Notes: generated by a model not told the origin, from the sequence alone. 64,000 nucleotides of DNA from Streptomyces sp. P3 (GCF_003032475.1 NZ_CP028369.1:6200001-6264000); one strand, 5' to 3'. Positions 35,376 through 44,865 are shown, numbered from the stretch's first letter. Numbers and translations: made by a program.

Positions 35376-37691
35376 ATGACTCGCAACGCACCTGTCGACG
35401 ATCCCGGGGACGCCCGGCTGCGGGTCGGCCCTCCCAAGGAATACGCCGCCGGCCTCCCCGCGGTCACCTCCTCGCTCCGGCACGCCGGCGAGCAGATGGG
35501 AGCCCGCCGGAGCCTGCTCACCCTCCTGCGGGTCAACCAGAAGGAAGGCTTCGACTGCCCCGGCTGCGCCTGGCCCGAGCCGGAGCACCGGCACCGGGCG
35601 GAATTCTGCGAGAACGGCGCCAAGGCGGTGGCCGAGGAGGCCACCGTGCGCCGGGTCACCCCGGACTTCTTCGCCGCGCACACTCTGGAGGACCTGCTGC
35701 CCGCCGGCGACTACTGGCTCGGCCAGCAGGGCCGTCTGACGCACCCCATGTACCGCACGGCCGGCGACGACCGCTACCGGCCGATCTCCTGGGACGACGC
35801 GTTCGCCGTGATCGCCCGGGAACTCGCCGCCCTCGACCACCCGGGCCAGGCCGCCTTCTACACCTCCGGCCGGGCGAGCAACGAGGCCGCGTTCCTGTAC
35901 CAGTTGTTCGTCCGGATGCTCGGCACCAACAACCTGCCGGACTGCTCCAACATGTGCCACGAGTCCAGCGGATCGGCACTGACGGAGACCATCGGGATCG
36001 GCAAGGGCAGCGTCACCCTGGACGATCTCCACGACGCCGACCTCATCCTCGTGGTCGGTCAGAACCCCGGTACCAACCACCCCCGGATGCTCTCCTCGCT
36101 GGAGACGGCCAAACGCCGGGGCGCCCGGATCATCGCGGTCAACCCGCTTCCCGAGGCGGGGCTGCTGCGGTTCAAGAACCCCCAGCGGCCGTCCGGCGTC
36201 CTCGGCGGCGGCACCCGCCTGGCGGACCTGTTCCTCCAGGTCAGACTGGGCGGGGACCAGGCGCTGTTCCAGGCCTTCAACCGTATGCTGCTGGAGGCGG
36301 AGGACGAGGCCCCCGGTTCCTGCCTGGACATGCCCTTCATCGACCGGTACACACACGGTTTCCAGGAGTTCGCCGAGCACGCCCGCCAGGTGTCGTGGGA
36401 CGAGGTCCTGACGGCCACCGGCCTGCCCGAGGAGGAGATCCGGGCGGCGTTCCGCGAGGTGCTGGCCGCCGAGAAGATCGTCGTCTGCTGGGCGATGGGC
36501 CTGACCCAGCACCGACACTCGGTGCCCACCATCCGGGACGTCGTCAACTTCCTCCTGCTGCGCGGCAACATCGGCCGCCCCGGCGCCGGCCTCTGCCCGG
36601 TACGCGGCCACTCCAACGTGCAGGGCGACCGCACCATGGGCATCTACGAGAAGCCGGACGACGCGTTCCTGGACGCGCTCGGCGCCGAGTTCGCGTTCAC
36701 GCCCCCGAGGCGGCACGGCCATGACGCGGTCGAGAGCATCCGGGCCATGCGTGACGGAGACGTACGGGTCTTCGTCGCGCTCGGCGGCAACTTCGTGGCC
36801 GCCGCCCCCGACACCGACCTCACCGAGCGGGCTCTGCGCAACTGCCGCCTCACCGTGCAGATCTCCACCAAGCTCAACCGCTCGCACGTCATCGCCGGGG
36901 AACAGGCGCTCATCCTCCCCTGCCTCGGCCGGACCGAGGCCGACCTGCGGCCCACCGGGCCCCAACTGGTCACCGTCGAGGACTCCATGGGCATGGTGCA
37001 CCTCTCCCGAGGGCGACTCGCCCCCGCGTCCGACCACCTGTTGAGCGAGGTCGCGATCGTCTGCCGGATCGCACGGGCCGCGCTGGGGGAAGCGGGCTCC
37101 CACGTGCCCTGGCAGGAGTTCGAGAAGGACTACGACCGTATTCGCGACCGCATCGCCCGCGTGATCCCCGGCTTCCAGGACTTCAACCAGCGGGTACGAG
37201 CGCCGGGCGGCTTCGCGCTGCCCCACCCGCCGCGCGACGAACGCCGCTTCACCACCGCCACGGGGCTGGCCAACTTCACCGCCAACCCGCTGGAGCGGCC
37301 CCACGTGCCGCCGGGCCGCCTGCTGCTCCAGACACTCCGCTCCCACGACCAGTACAACACCACCGTCTACGGCCTGGACGATCGCTACCGCGGTATCCAC
37401 CAGGGCCGCCGTGTCCTCTTCGTGCACCCCGGCGACCTCGCCGACCGGGGCCTGGCCGACGGGGACCTGGTCGACATCGTCAGCGAGTACGACGACGGGG
37501 TGGAACGCAGGGCGCCGGCCTTCCGCGTGGTGCCCTACCCGACACCCCGCGACTGCTGCGCCGCATACTTCCCCGAGACCAACGTCCTGGTTCCTCTGGA
37601 CTCCACGGCGGCGATCAGCAACACCCCCACCTCGAAGTCGATCGTCGTCCGCCTGGAACCGGTCCCCGCCGACCCGTCCACGGGGATCTGA
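35376..37691 (+). CDS. Molybdopterin oxidoreductase, FdhF/YdeP family (formate dehydrogenase-like)
   Basis: A 771-residue Mo-bisPGD enzyme. An N-terminal iron-sulfur motif uses C61, C64 and C78 (FDCPGCAW and FCENGAKA). The molybdenum-domain motif NMCHESSGSAL supplies a Cys where formate dehydrogenases carry Sec or Cys. Cofactor-binding stretches (GQNPGTNHPRM, RGHSNVQGDRTMG) and the C-terminal barrel (HPGDLADRGLADGDLV) follow. In this island it would oxidise formate, from formaldehyde or formyl-THF released during betaine demethylation, to CO2; that assignment rests on context. ATG 35376 is chosen over GTG 35364, which overlaps the GGAG ribosome-binding site. Confidence 0.82.
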   Translation: MTRNAPVDDPGDARLRVGPPKEYAAGLPAVTSSLRHAGEQMGARRSLLTLLRVNQKEGFDCPGCAWPEPEHRHRAEFCENGAKAVAEEATVRRVTPDFFAAHTLEDLLPAGDYWLGQQGRLTHPMYRTAGDDRYRPISWDDAFAVIARELAALDHPGQAAFYTSGRASNEAAFLYQLFVRMLGTNNLPDCSNMCHESSGSALTETIGIGKGSVTLDDLHDADLILVVGQNPGTNHPRMLSSLETAKRRGARIIAVNPLPEAGLLRFKNPQRPSGVLGGGTRLADLFLQVRLGGDQALFQAFNRMLLEAEDEAPGSCLDMPFIDRYTHGFQEFAEHARQVSWDEVLTATGLPEEEIRAAFREVLAAEKIVVCWAMGLTQHRHSVPTIRDVVNFLLLRGNIGRPGAGLCPVRGHSNVQGDRTMGIYEKPDDAFLDALGAEFAFTPPRRHGHDAVESIRAMRDGDVRVFVALGGNFVAAAPDTDLTERALRNCRLTVQISTKLNRSHVIAGEQALILPCLGRTEADLRPTGPQLVTVEDSMGMVHLSRGRLAPASDHLLSEVAIVCRIARAALGEAGSHVPWQEFEKDYDRIRDRIARVIPGFQDFNQRVRAPGGFALPHPPRDERRFTTATGLANFTANPLERPHVPPGRLLLQTLRSHDQYNTTVYGLDDRYRGIHQGRRVLFVHPGDLADRGLADGDLVDIVSEYDDGVERRAPAFRVVPYPTPRDCCAAYFPETNVLVPLDSTAAISNTPTSKSIVVRLEPVPADPSTGI

Positions 37692-37930
37692 GGTCCGACG
37701 AGGAGAACAGGGGGCCTCCTCGCCCCGCAGGTCTGTCGGCCCCTTCGGCGGTCCGGTCCTCCCCCACACCCGGGGGTGCGACCGGCGACCGGCGATCCCG
37801 CGGCCCTGCAATCCGCCGGGCTCCGGGCCGTCGTCGCCGACTTCGAGGGCCGTCCGGTCCGCGCGCGCCCGGGGGCGTGAGCCGTACCGTCCGTGCCCGC
37901 CCTCCGTCCGGACACGCGCCACGGACCGGG

Positions 37931-38026
37931 TCGCGCGAGTGGACCTCCTCGCTCGAGCGGGACGTCCACACCGAGAACGTCATGATCGTGGACCTGGTCC
38001 GCAACGACCCGGGAGCGTCCGCGTAA
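37931..38026 (+). pseudogene. Fragment of a PabB/TrpE-type chorismate-binding enzyme
   Basis: The plus frame reads DVHTENVMIVDLVRND and then stops at TAA 38024. ENxMIVDLxRND is the signature of the chorismate-binding domain in p-aminobenzoate and anthranilate synthases. Only about 30 codons remain, without a start, so it is a relic. Confidence 0.4.
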
Positions 38027-38375
38027 CCGGCACCGGGCCTCGGTGACGGTCGCCCCCGTTGTCGACGCCTCTCCCTTCCTGCCAGGTCGCGCGACCGTCG
38101 CCCGCGGCGGAGCGTCCACCGCTGTCCGTGGGATGAACCATCGCGGTCCGTGTCTTCCGCCGTCCCGGAGCGGCGGACCCGCCAGCCCGGCGGGCCGTGG
38201 CACCGCCCTGTGCGGCCACGGCCCGCCGGGCTTTCGCGTCCGCCTCCGGGATCATGCGCCTGCCCTCGCCCCGCGGTCGCGGCGAGCCGGCGAGGCGGGC
38301 TTCTTCGTTGTTCTATGTGAGTCGAGTTGTGAATGTCGCAACGCTCCATGGGACTCGAAGGGGCCCCTGAATGCC

Positions 38376-38443
38376 TTGACAAGGGTTCTGGGCGACTCCA
38401 GACTGATGTTGCGCTTACCGCAAACCGTTTCGTTATACGCACC
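38376..38443 (+). promoter_or_regulatory. Promoter with tandem palindromes before the Rieske ferredoxin gene
   Basis: TTGACA (38376-38381) and CAGACT 17 bases later. Then GTTGCG-CTTAC-CGCAAA (38408-38424) and GTTTCG-TTATA-CGCACC (38427-38443), start-to-start 19 bp. The second ends 10 bases before the ATG. Confidence 0.7.
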
Positions 38444-38452
38444 CGAGGTGTC

Positions 38453-38815
38453 ATGATGATTCCCGCGTGCCGTCTCGCGGATCTCCCGCGAGGTGAGGCC
38501 TTCCGGCTCGACGTCGACCCGCCGGTGTCGGTGTTCCACACCGACGACGGCGAGGTCTTCGCCATCGACGACACCTGCACCCACCAGGACGCCTCGCTCG
38601 CCGACGGCTGGCTGGAGGGCTGCGAGGTGGAATGCCCTCTGCATGCCTCCAAGTTCGACCTGCGCACCGGCGCGGTGGACTCCCCGCCGGCGAAGCTGCC
38701 GGTCCGGACGCACGAGGTCGTCGTCGAGGACGGCGTGATCTACGTCCGGCTCTCCACCGAGGCGCCCAACCTGCCGCCCTGCATCTCCGCCCGCCTCGCC
38801 GGCGGTCCCGCGTGA
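38453..38815 (+). CDS. Rieske-type [2Fe-2S] ferredoxin
   Basis: A 120-residue small ferredoxin of the non-haem oxygenase type. Its cluster ligands are Cys-x-His in DTCTHQDASLADG and Cys-x2-His in ECPLHASKFDL. It should carry electrons from the reductase encoded next (four-base overlap, GTGA) to the Rieske oxygenases of the island. ATG 38453 or the adjacent 38456 can start it; GAGG fits the latter slightly better. The upstream in-frame ATG at 38333 would add 40 residues translated through the operator and is rejected. Confidence 0.9.
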   Translation: MMIPACRLADLPRGEAFRLDVDPPVSVFHTDDGEVFAIDDTCTHQDASLADGWLEGCEVECPLHASKFDLRTGAVDSPPAKLPVRTHEVVVEDGVIYVRLSTEAPNLPPCISARLAGGPA

Positions 38816-39975
38816 GGACGGTCGCCGTGGTCGGCGCCTCCCTCGCCGGCCTGTCGGCGGCGCGCTCCCTGCGCAAGCAGGGCTTCGACGGACGCCTGGT
38901 CGTCATCGGGGACGAGCTGCACCGCCCCTACGACAGGCCCCCGCTGTCCAAGGAGTTCCTGTCCGGCACCCTCGGCGAGGCCGAACTCGCCCTGGAGGCG
39001 GAGGGCGAGGACCTGGCGGCGGAGTGGTTGCTCGGCGTCCGCGCCACCGGCCTCGACCACACCGCGCGCTCCGTCCGTCTCGCCGACGGACGTGAGGTGT
39101 GCGCCGACGGCTTCGTCATCGCCACCGGCGCCGTGGCGCGCGCCCTGCCGGGCTCCGTGGGCCTTGCCGGAGTGCACACCCTGCGCACCCTTGACGACGC
39201 CCGCGCCCTTCGGGACGAACTGGCCGGCGGCGGACGCCTGGTGGTGATCGGCGGCGGATTCATCGGCGCCGAGGTCGCCTCCACCGCGTATGCCCTCGGT
39301 CTCGACGTGACCGTCGTGGAAGCGGCCCCGACCCCGCTCGCCGGGCCGCTGGGCGCCACCATGGGCGCCATCGTCTCCGGCCTCCACGCCGACCACGGTG
39401 TGCGGCTGTTGTGCGGCACGGGCGTCAAGGGACTGAGCGGGGAGCACCGGGTCGACGCCGTCCTGCTGGAGGACGGCCGAAGCGTCCCCGCCGACATCGT
39501 CGTCGTCGGAGTCGGAGCCCTCCCGTGTGTCGAGTGGCTGGCGGGTTCCGGCATCGCCCTCGACAACGGCGTGAAGTGCGGCGCGGACGGCCGTACCAGC
39601 CTGGCCGGGGTGGTCGCGGTCGGCGACTGCGCGAACTGGTACGACCCCCGGGCCGGCCACCATCGCCGGGTGGAGCACTGGACCGGCGCGCGCGAGCGTC
39701 CGGAGGCCGCCGTCGCCACCCTGCTCGCGGGGGGCGCGGTCGAACCCGGCGTTCCCCGGCCGCCGTACTTCTGGTCGGACCAGTACGGGGTCCGCATCCA
39801 GTTCGCCGGCCACGCGGCCGAAGCCGACAGCATCACCGTCGAGGCGGGCGCGGCGGACGACCGCGACGTCCTCGCCGTCTACCGGCGTGCCGGGCGGCCG
39901 GTCGCGGTGCTCGGCATGAACCAGCCGCGGCTGTTCATGCGGGCGCGCAAACAGCTGGCCGCCGGCACATCTTGA
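38812..39975 (+). CDS. FAD-dependent ferredoxin reductase (glutathione-reductase type), copy 1
   Basis: A 387-residue flavoprotein of the BphA4/rhodocoxin-reductase class. FAD motif [17 protein letters not shown] at the N-terminus, [16 protein letters not shown]-binding motif [16 protein letters not shown] near residue 145, the second FAD motif VAVGDCANWY, and the C-terminal [17 protein letters not shown]. It is translationally coupled to the ferredoxin gene, giving an NAD(P)H-reductase-ferredoxin chain. The cluster thus uses separate reductase and ferredoxin components, unlike the fused reductase of the Pseudomonas betaine monooxygenase. Confidence 0.9.
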   Translation: MRTVAVVGASLAGLSAARSLRKQGFDGRLVVIGDELHRPYDRPPLSKEFLSGTLGEAELALEAEGEDLAAEWLLGVRATGLDHTARSVRLADGREVCADGFVIATGAVARALPGSVGLAGVHTLRTLDDARALRDELAGGGRLVVIGGGFIGAEVASTAYALGLDVTVVEAAPTPLAGPLGATMGAIVSGLHADHGVRLLCGTGVKGLSGEHRVDAVLLEDGRSVPADIVVVGVGALPCVEWLAGSGIALDNGVKCGADGRTSLAGVVAVGDCANWYDPRAGHHRRVEHWTGARERPEAAVATLLAGGAVEPGVPRPPYFWSDQYGVRIQFAGHAAEADSITVEAGAADDRDVLAVYRRAGRPVAVLGMNQPRLFMRARKQLAAGTS

Positions 39976-40039
39976 CAGCACCCCGGCGCCACCCCATGCT
40001 GCGGTTGCCCACAGCGCGCAGTGTTGCTCCATGTACAAC
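39972..40039 (+). promoter_or_regulatory. Promoter with tandem palindromes before Rieske oxygenase 1
   Basis: TTGACA at 39972-39977 (overlapping the end of the reductase gene). Then GTTGCC-CACAG-CGCGCA (40004-40020) and GTTGCT-CCATG-TACAAC (40023-40039), again 19 bp apart. Confidence 0.62.
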
Positions 40040-40105
40040 GCCGTTCGGAGTCGTTCCTCCCGGCGTCCGAATGACCCCTCCGCGATGTTCACCGAGGAGT
40101 GACCC

Positions 40106-41236
40106 GTGACCTCGAACGGCCTGCCCGACAGCCTGATCGCCACTCTTCCCGGCTCCGCCTACACCGATCCCGGGGTCTTCGCCCAGGAACAGGAGCGCAT
40201 CTTCGAGACGATGTGGTTCTGCGTCGCCCGGGCTTCCGAGCTGGCGAAGCCGGGCGCGTTCCGCACCGTCGACGTCGGCCGGGAGAGCATCCTGGTCACC
40301 CGGGCCCGGGACCACTCGATCCGCGCGTACTTCAACGTCTGCCGGCATCGCGGGGCCAAGCTCTGCACCGAGGAGTCGGGCGAGGTCAAGCGGTCCTTCC
40401 AGTGTCCCTACCACGCCTGGACGTACGGCCTGGACGGCAAGCTGGTCGCCGCGCCGAACCTGACCAAGATGCCCGACGTCGGCCGCACCGAGTACGGCCT
40501 GGTGAGTGTCGCCGTGCGGGAATGGCTCGGCTACGTCTGGGTGTGCCTCGCCGAGAACCCGCCGTCCTTCGAGGAGGACGTCATCGGTGAGGTCGTGGCC
40601 CGCCTGGGCGACGTCGAGTCGATCGAGCGGTACGACATCGGCAACCTGTCGGTCGGGCGTCGGATCACCTATGACGTGAAGGCGAACTGGAAGCTCGTCA
40701 TCGAGAACTTCATGGAGTGCTACCACTGCGCGACGATCCATCCGGAGCTGACGGAGGTGCTGCCGGAGTTCGCGGACGGGTACGCCGCGCAGTACTACGT
40801 GGGTCACGGCGCGGAGTTCGGTGAGGAGGTCCAGGGGTTCACCGTGGACGGCTCCGAGGGTCTGGACCGTATCCCGGGTGTCGCCGAGGAGCAGGACCGC
40901 CGTTACTACGCGATCACCGTGCGGCCGCAGGTGTTCATCAATCTCGTTCCCGACCATGTGATCCTCCACCGGATGTACCCGGTGGCGGTCGACCGCACGG
41001 TCGTCGAGTGCGACTGGCTGTATCTCCCGCACGTCGTGGAGAGCGGCAAGGACGTCAGCCGGTCCGTGGAGCTCTTCGACCGGGTGAACCGGCAGGACTT
41101 CGACGCCTGTGAGCGCACCCAGCCCGGGATGAGCTCGCGGATGTACGCCAAGGGCGGCGTGCTGGTGCCCAGCGAGCACCACATCGGCGCCTTCCACGAC
41201 TGGGTGAACGACCGCCTCGGCACTCCTCAGGGGTGA
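40106..41236 (+). CDS. Rieske oxygenase alpha subunit, glycine betaine demethylase-like, copy 1
   Basis: A 376-residue oxygenase like GbcA. The Rieske centre is Cys-x-His in [11 protein letters not shown] and Cys-x2-His in FQCPYHAW. The mononuclear iron site is in [15 protein letters not shown], with two His, and a further Asp is expected toward the C-terminus. It would hydroxylate one N-methyl of glycine betaine to give dimethylglycine and formaldehyde. GTG at 40106 has GAGGAG upstream. The last 594 bp of the gene are almost identical to the second copy at 60407. The substrate assignment rests on family and context; related enzymes also act on stachydrine or carnitine. Confidence 0.87.
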   Translation: MTSNGLPDSLIATLPGSAYTDPGVFAQEQERIFETMWFCVARASELAKPGAFRTVDVGRESILVTRARDHSIRAYFNVCRHRGAKLCTEESGEVKRSFQCPYHAWTYGLDGKLVAAPNLTKMPDVGRTEYGLVSVAVREWLGYVWVCLAENPPSFEEDVIGEVVARLGDVESIERYDIGNLSVGRRITYDVKANWKLVIENFMECYHCATIHPELTEVLPEFADGYAAQYYVGHGAEFGEEVQGFTVDGSEGLDRIPGVAEEQDRRYYAITVRPQVFINLVPDHVILHRMYPVAVDRTVVECDWLYLPHVVESGKDVSRSVELFDRVNRQDFDACERTQPGMSSRMYAKGGVLVPSEHHIGAFHDWVNDRLGTPQG

Positions 41237-41237
41237 A

Positions 41238-42035
41238 TCAGCCCAGGAATCCCATGCGGTGGCTGATCTCGGCGGCGCCCTTGACCAGCACCGGGGACAG
41301 TTCGTGCAGCCGCTCCTCGGTGAGCCGGTAGGAGGGCCCGGAGGCGCTGAGAGCGGCGATGACCTCGCCGTCCCGGTTGCGGACCGGCGCGGCCATGGCG
41401 TGCAGACCGATCTCCAGCTCCTCCAGGGTGAAGGCGTAACCCTGCTCCCGGGCGGTGACGAGGTTCTTCTCGAGCTTCGTCTTCGCGGTGATGGTGTGCG
41501 GGGTGACCTTCTTCATGCCCGTGGTCGCCAGCAGCGTGGCGCGCTCCTGCGCCGACAGGTGGGCCAGCAGGATCTTTCCGCTCGACGTGGCGTGCAGGGG
41601 AGTCAACTGACCCACCCAGTTGTGCGCGGTGACCGCCCCCGGTCCGCGCACCTGGTACAGGTTGATCGCGTACTGCTCCTGCATCACGGCGATGTTGACG
41701 GTCTCGCCGATCTCCTCGGCCAGACGCTCGCACACGGGACGGCTCTGCTGCGTGATGTCGATACGGCCCGTGACCGCGCCGGCCAGGCGCACGATGCCGA
41801 AACCGAGCCGGTACTTGCCGCGCTCGCCGGCCTGCTCGACCAGGCCGCGCGCTTCCAGGGCGCCGAGGAGACGGAAGGCCGTGGACTTGTGCACCTCGAT
41901 CTCGGCCGCCACCTCGCTGACACCCGCTTCGCCGCGCTGCGCGAGGATCTCCAGGACGCTGATGGCGCGGTCGACCGACTGCACCCCGCCCGCGGGCGCG
42001 TTCGACGTTTCTGTGTCAAGGCTGTAGTTGCTCAC
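41238..42035 (-). CDS. IclR-family regulator, probable repressor of the betaine island
   Basis: A 265-residue IclR protein. The winged HTH occupies residues about 18-80 ([40 protein letters not shown]), and the effector domain runs from about 90 to 260 with the usual [13 protein letters not shown] stretch. The start is GTG at 42035. No ribosome-binding site is visible, and TATAGT lies about six bases before the GTG, so the transcript may be leaderless. Tandem palindromes cover the start codon, so it is probably self-repressed. It is convergent with Rieske oxygenase 1 and divergent from the choline dehydrogenase. A small amine of the pathway is the likely ligand. Confidence 0.9.
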   Translation of the reverse strand: MSNYSLDTETSNAPAGGVQSVDRAISVLEILAQRGEAGVSEVAAEIEVHKSTAFRLLGALEARGLVEQAGERGKYRLGFGIVRLAGAVTGRIDITQQSRPVCERLAEEIGETVNIAVMQEQYAINLYQVRGPGAVTAHNWVGQLTPLHATSSGKILLAHLSAQERATLLATTGMKKVTPHTITAKTKLEKNLVTAREQGYAFTLEELEIGLHAMAAPVRNRDGEVIAALSASGPSYRLTEERLHELSPVLVKGAAEISHRMGFLG

Positions 42036-42062
42036 AGTGCAACTATACGCGCAGTAAACAAC
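42027..42062 (-). promoter_or_regulatory. Tandem palindromes over the IclR-gene start
   Basis: GTTGCT-CACAG-TGCAAC (42027-42043) includes the GTG start codon. A weaker partner TACGCG-CAGTA-AACAAC (42046-42062) lies 19 bp away. This position fits autorepression. Confidence 0.65.
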
Positions 42063-42100
42063 ACGACTGCAAGTAACCGCCCTGGAGCGAAGTTCCATAA

Positions 42101-42136
42101 GTTGCGCGGTTCGCAACCTGGTGCGTATAGCGCGAC
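42101..42136 (+). promoter_or_regulatory. Tandem palindromes before the choline dehydrogenase gene
   Basis: A perfect GTTGCG-CGGTT-CGCAAC (42101-42117) followed after 19 bp by GGTGCG-TATAG-CGCGAC (42120-42136). It is the best example of the operator unit in the window. No TTGACA box is seen here. Confidence 0.75.
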
Positions 42137-42185
42137 CGGGTCTAGCATGCCACGCATATCTACGGCGCGAGTGAGACGAGGCACC

Positions 42186-43856
42186 ATGGATCCTGTGCAG
42201 TACGACTTCGTGATCGTCGGTGGTGGTTCTGCGGGCAGTGCACTGGCAAACAGGCTGTCCGCCGACCCTGCGAACCGGGTTCTGGTCCTGGAAGCGGGCC
42301 GGTCGGACTTCCCGTGGGACGTCTTCATCCACATGCCGGCGGCGCTGACCTATCCGATCGGCAGCCGGTTCTACGACTGGAAGTACGAGTCCGAGCCCGA
42401 GCCCCACATGGGCGGGCGGCGTGTCTACCACGCGCGCGGCAAGGTGCTGGGCGGGTCCAGCAGCATCAACGGCATGATCTTCCAGCGCGGCAATCCCATG
42501 GACTACGAGCGCTGGGCCGCCGACCCGGGGATGGAGGCCTGGGACTACGCGCACTGCCTGCCCTACTTCCGGCGCATGGAGAACTGCCTCGCGGCGGACC
42601 CCGACGACGAGTTCCGCGGCCACGACGGCCCTCTCGTCCTGGAGCGCGGCCCCGCCTCCAACCCGCTCTTCGGCGCCTTCCTCAAGGCAACCGAGGAAGC
42701 CGGCTACGCCCCCACCGACGACGTCAACGGCTACCGCCAGGAGGGCTTCGCCAAGTTCGACCGCAACGTCCACCGCGGACGCCGGCTCTCCGCCTCGAAG
42801 GCGTATCTGAAGCCCGTCCGCAAGCGCCCCAACCTCACGGTCACCACCCGCGCTCTCGTCACCCGGGTCCTCTTCGAGGGCAAGAAGGCGGTCGGCGTCG
42901 AGTACCGGCGAGGCAAGGGAGCCGCGAAGCAGGTCCGCGCGAAGGAGGTCATCCTCTGCGGCGGTGCGATCAACTCGCCCCAGCTGCTCCAGCTCTCCGG
43001 TGTCGGCAACGCCGGGGAACTGAGGGCGCTCGGCATCGACGTCGTCCACGACCTCCCGGGCGTCGGCGAGAACCTGCAGGACCACCTGGAGGTCTACATC
43101 CAGTACGCATGTGAGAAGCCCGTCTCCATGCAGCCGTACCTGGCGAAGTGGCGGGCGCCCTTCATCGGGCTCCAGTGGCTGTTCCGCAAGGGCCCGGCCG
43201 CCACCAACCACTTCGAGGCGGGCGGGTTCGCCCGCAGCAACGAGGAGGTGGACTACCCCAACCTGATGTTCCACTTCCTGCCGATCGCGGTCCGTTACGA
43301 CGGTTCGGTGCCGGCCGGCGGCCACGGCTATCAGGTGCACGTGGGACCCATGTACTCCGACGCCATCGGCTCGGTGAAGATCAAGAGCAAGGATCCGAGG
43401 GAGCACCCCGCCCTTCGCTTCAACTACCTCTCCACGGAGCAGGACCGCCGCGAGTGGGTCGAGGCGATCCGGGTGGCCCGCAAACTCCTCAACCAGCCCG
43501 CGCTCGCCCCCTACAACGGTGGGGAGATCTCTCCCGGACCGTCCGTCGAGTCGGACGAGGAGATCCTCGCCTGGGTCGCCAGGGACGGCGAGACCGCTCT
43601 GCACCCCTCCTGCACCTGCAAGATGGGCACCGACGAGATGTCCGTCGTGGACCCCACCAGCATGCGCGTGCACGGCCTGGAGGGTCTGCGGGTGGTGGAC
43701 GCCTCGGTCATGCCGTACGTCACCAACGGCAACATCTACGCCCCCGTCATGATGATCGCCGAGAAGGCCGCCGACCTGATCCTCGGCAAGAAGCCGCCGA
43801 CGCCGTCGAGGGCCGCGTACTACCGCCACCGCGACGCGCAGAAGCAGGCGGGGTAG
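42186..43856 (+). CDS. betA: GMC oxidoreductase, choline dehydrogenase-like
   Basis: A 556-residue FAD enzyme. The dinucleotide motif is [19 protein letters not shown], the GMC signature [16 protein letters not shown] follows, and the second signature [15 protein letters not shown] comes later. The C-terminal catalytic block includes [19 protein letters not shown] and VTNGNIYAP. It should oxidise choline to betaine aldehyde; GMC enzymes vary in substrate, so another amino alcohol is possible. ATG at 42186 has GACGAGG upstream. The next gene starts four bases after its stop, forming an operon. Confidence 0.85.
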   Translation: MDPVQYDFVIVGGGSAGSALANRLSADPANRVLVLEAGRSDFPWDVFIHMPAALTYPIGSRFYDWKYESEPEPHMGGRRVYHARGKVLGGSSSINGMIFQRGNPMDYERWAADPGMEAWDYAHCLPYFRRMENCLAADPDDEFRGHDGPLVLERGPASNPLFGAFLKATEEAGYAPTDDVNGYRQEGFAKFDRNVHRGRRLSASKAYLKPVRKRPNLTVTTRALVTRVLFEGKKAVGVEYRRGKGAAKQVRAKEVILCGGAINSPQLLQLSGVGNAGELRALGIDVVHDLPGVGENLQDHLEVYIQYACEKPVSMQPYLAKWRAPFIGLQWLFRKGPAATNHFEAGGFARSNEEVDYPNLMFHFLPIAVRYDGSVPAGGHGYQVHVGPMYSDAIGSVKIKSKDPREHPALRFNYLSTEQDRREWVEAIRVARKLLNQPALAPYNGGEISPGPSVESDEEILAWVARDGETALHPSCTCKMGTDEMSVVDPTSMRVHGLEGLRVVDASVMPYVTNGNIYAPVMMIAEKAADLILGKKPPTPSRAAYYRHRDAQKQAG

Positions 43857-43859
43857 ACG

Positions 43860-44696
43860 TTGACCGCCGCAGGGCTTCGCGCGCTGCTGAGGACGGTCCG
43901 CTTCGAGGTGCTGCCGGTGAGGAGCACCGAGGAGAAGGTCCTCGCCCACGTTCCGCGCGACGTCGTCGTCACCGTGGCGGCGTCGCCGGTCAAGGGCCTG
44001 GAGCCGACCCTCGACCTGGCCGGCCGGCTGGCCGCGCACGGGTACCGTACGGTTCCGCACGTCCCCGCCCGGCTCCTGCGGGACGACCTGCACCTGAAGG
44101 AGGTCGTGGACCGGCTGCGCGAGGCCGGTGTGGACGACGTGTTCGTCCCGGCGGGCGACGCCGACCCGCCGGCCGGGCCCTACGACGGGTCGCTGCCGGT
44201 GCTCCGCCGGCTGGGCGAGCTGGGCGGGCCGTTCGCCCGGGTGGGGGTCACCGGCTATCCCGAGAGTCATCCGCTCATCCACGACGACGTCACCGTCCAG
44301 GCGATGTGGGACAAGCGCGAGCACGCCACGTACATCGTGAGCAACCTCTGCTTCGACCCGCGGGTGCTGGGAGAGTGGCTCGTCCGTATCAGGCGCCGGG
44401 ACGTGACCCTGCCGGTCCATGTGGGCGTCGCGGGGCCCGTGCAGCGGGCGAAGCTGCTGGCCATGGCGACGAAGACGGGGGTGGGGGAGTCGGTCCGCTT
44501 CCTGACCCGGCACCCGTCGTGGTTCGTGCGCTTCGCCGCGCCGGGCGGCTACGCGCCGGAGAAGCTGCTCACCGGCATGCGGAACGCCCTCACCGACCCG
44601 GCGTCCGGGGTGGCGGGGCTCCACCTGTTCACCTTCAACCAGATCGCGGAGACGGAGCGGTGGCGGCAGGCCCTGCTGGACCGGCTGGACGGCTGA
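43860..44696 (+). CDS. Methylenetetrahydrofolate reductase-like protein (MetF family)
   Basis: A 278-residue protein with a TIM-barrel pattern like MetF: an opening FEVLPVRS strand, VVTVAASP, the AHGYRTVPHVPARLL helix, and GVTGYPESHPL. The C-terminal GLHLFTFNQIAETERW is close to the family ending. It starts at TTG 43860 directly after the dehydrogenase. It may interconvert 5,10-methylene- and 5-methyl-THF produced from the betaine methyl groups. It is a short, diverged family member, so flavin use and direction are uncertain. Confidence 0.75.
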   Translation: MTAAGLRALLRTVRFEVLPVRSTEEKVLAHVPRDVVVTVAASPVKGLEPTLDLAGRLAAHGYRTVPHVPARLLRDDLHLKEVVDRLREAGVDDVFVPAGDADPPAGPYDGSLPVLRRLGELGGPFARVGVTGYPESHPLIHDDVTVQAMWDKREHATYIVSNLCFDPRVLGEWLVRIRRRDVTLPVHVGVAGPVQRAKLLAMATKTGVGESVRFLTRHPSWFVRFAAPGGYAPEKLLTGMRNALTDPASGVAGLHLFTFNQIAETERWRQALLDRLDG

Positions 44697-44829
44697 GCAC
44701 ACCGCTCCTGCGCCGTTTCGTGCCGGACGCGGAAGTCCGGACGGGCTCTCCGCCCGCCCCGCGTTCCGCACCCGTACGTCACGTACTCATGGCCAGGTTG
44801 CGGCCGAGGGGACGTGGGCGGCCTCGGCC

Positions 44830-44865
44830 GCTTCGTAATACACAACATGATGAGCGATACGCAAC
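44830..44865 (+). promoter_or_regulatory. Tandem palindromes, distal unit before the importer operon
   Basis: GCTTCG-TAATA-CACAAC (44830-44846) and GATGAG-CGATA-CGCAAC (44849-44865), 19 bp apart. The right half-sites fit the consensus well, the left ones poorly. Confidence 0.5.

Larger units (their letters stand above)
37692..38452. other. Gene-free stretch with a fragment and an operator
   Basis: 761 bp with no intact gene. It holds a short chorismate-enzyme fragment (37931-38026) and the operator before the ferredoxin gene. The rest reads as non-coding. Confidence 0.5.

Noticed and set aside
38333..38452. Longer start for the Rieske ferredoxin
   Set aside because: It would be translated through the TTGACA box and both operator palindromes and adds nothing like a ferredoxin.
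41238..44771. 1177-codon minus-strand open frame
   Set aside because: It is antisense to the choline dehydrogenase and MetF-like genes; only the part from GTG 42035 is a protein (IclR).
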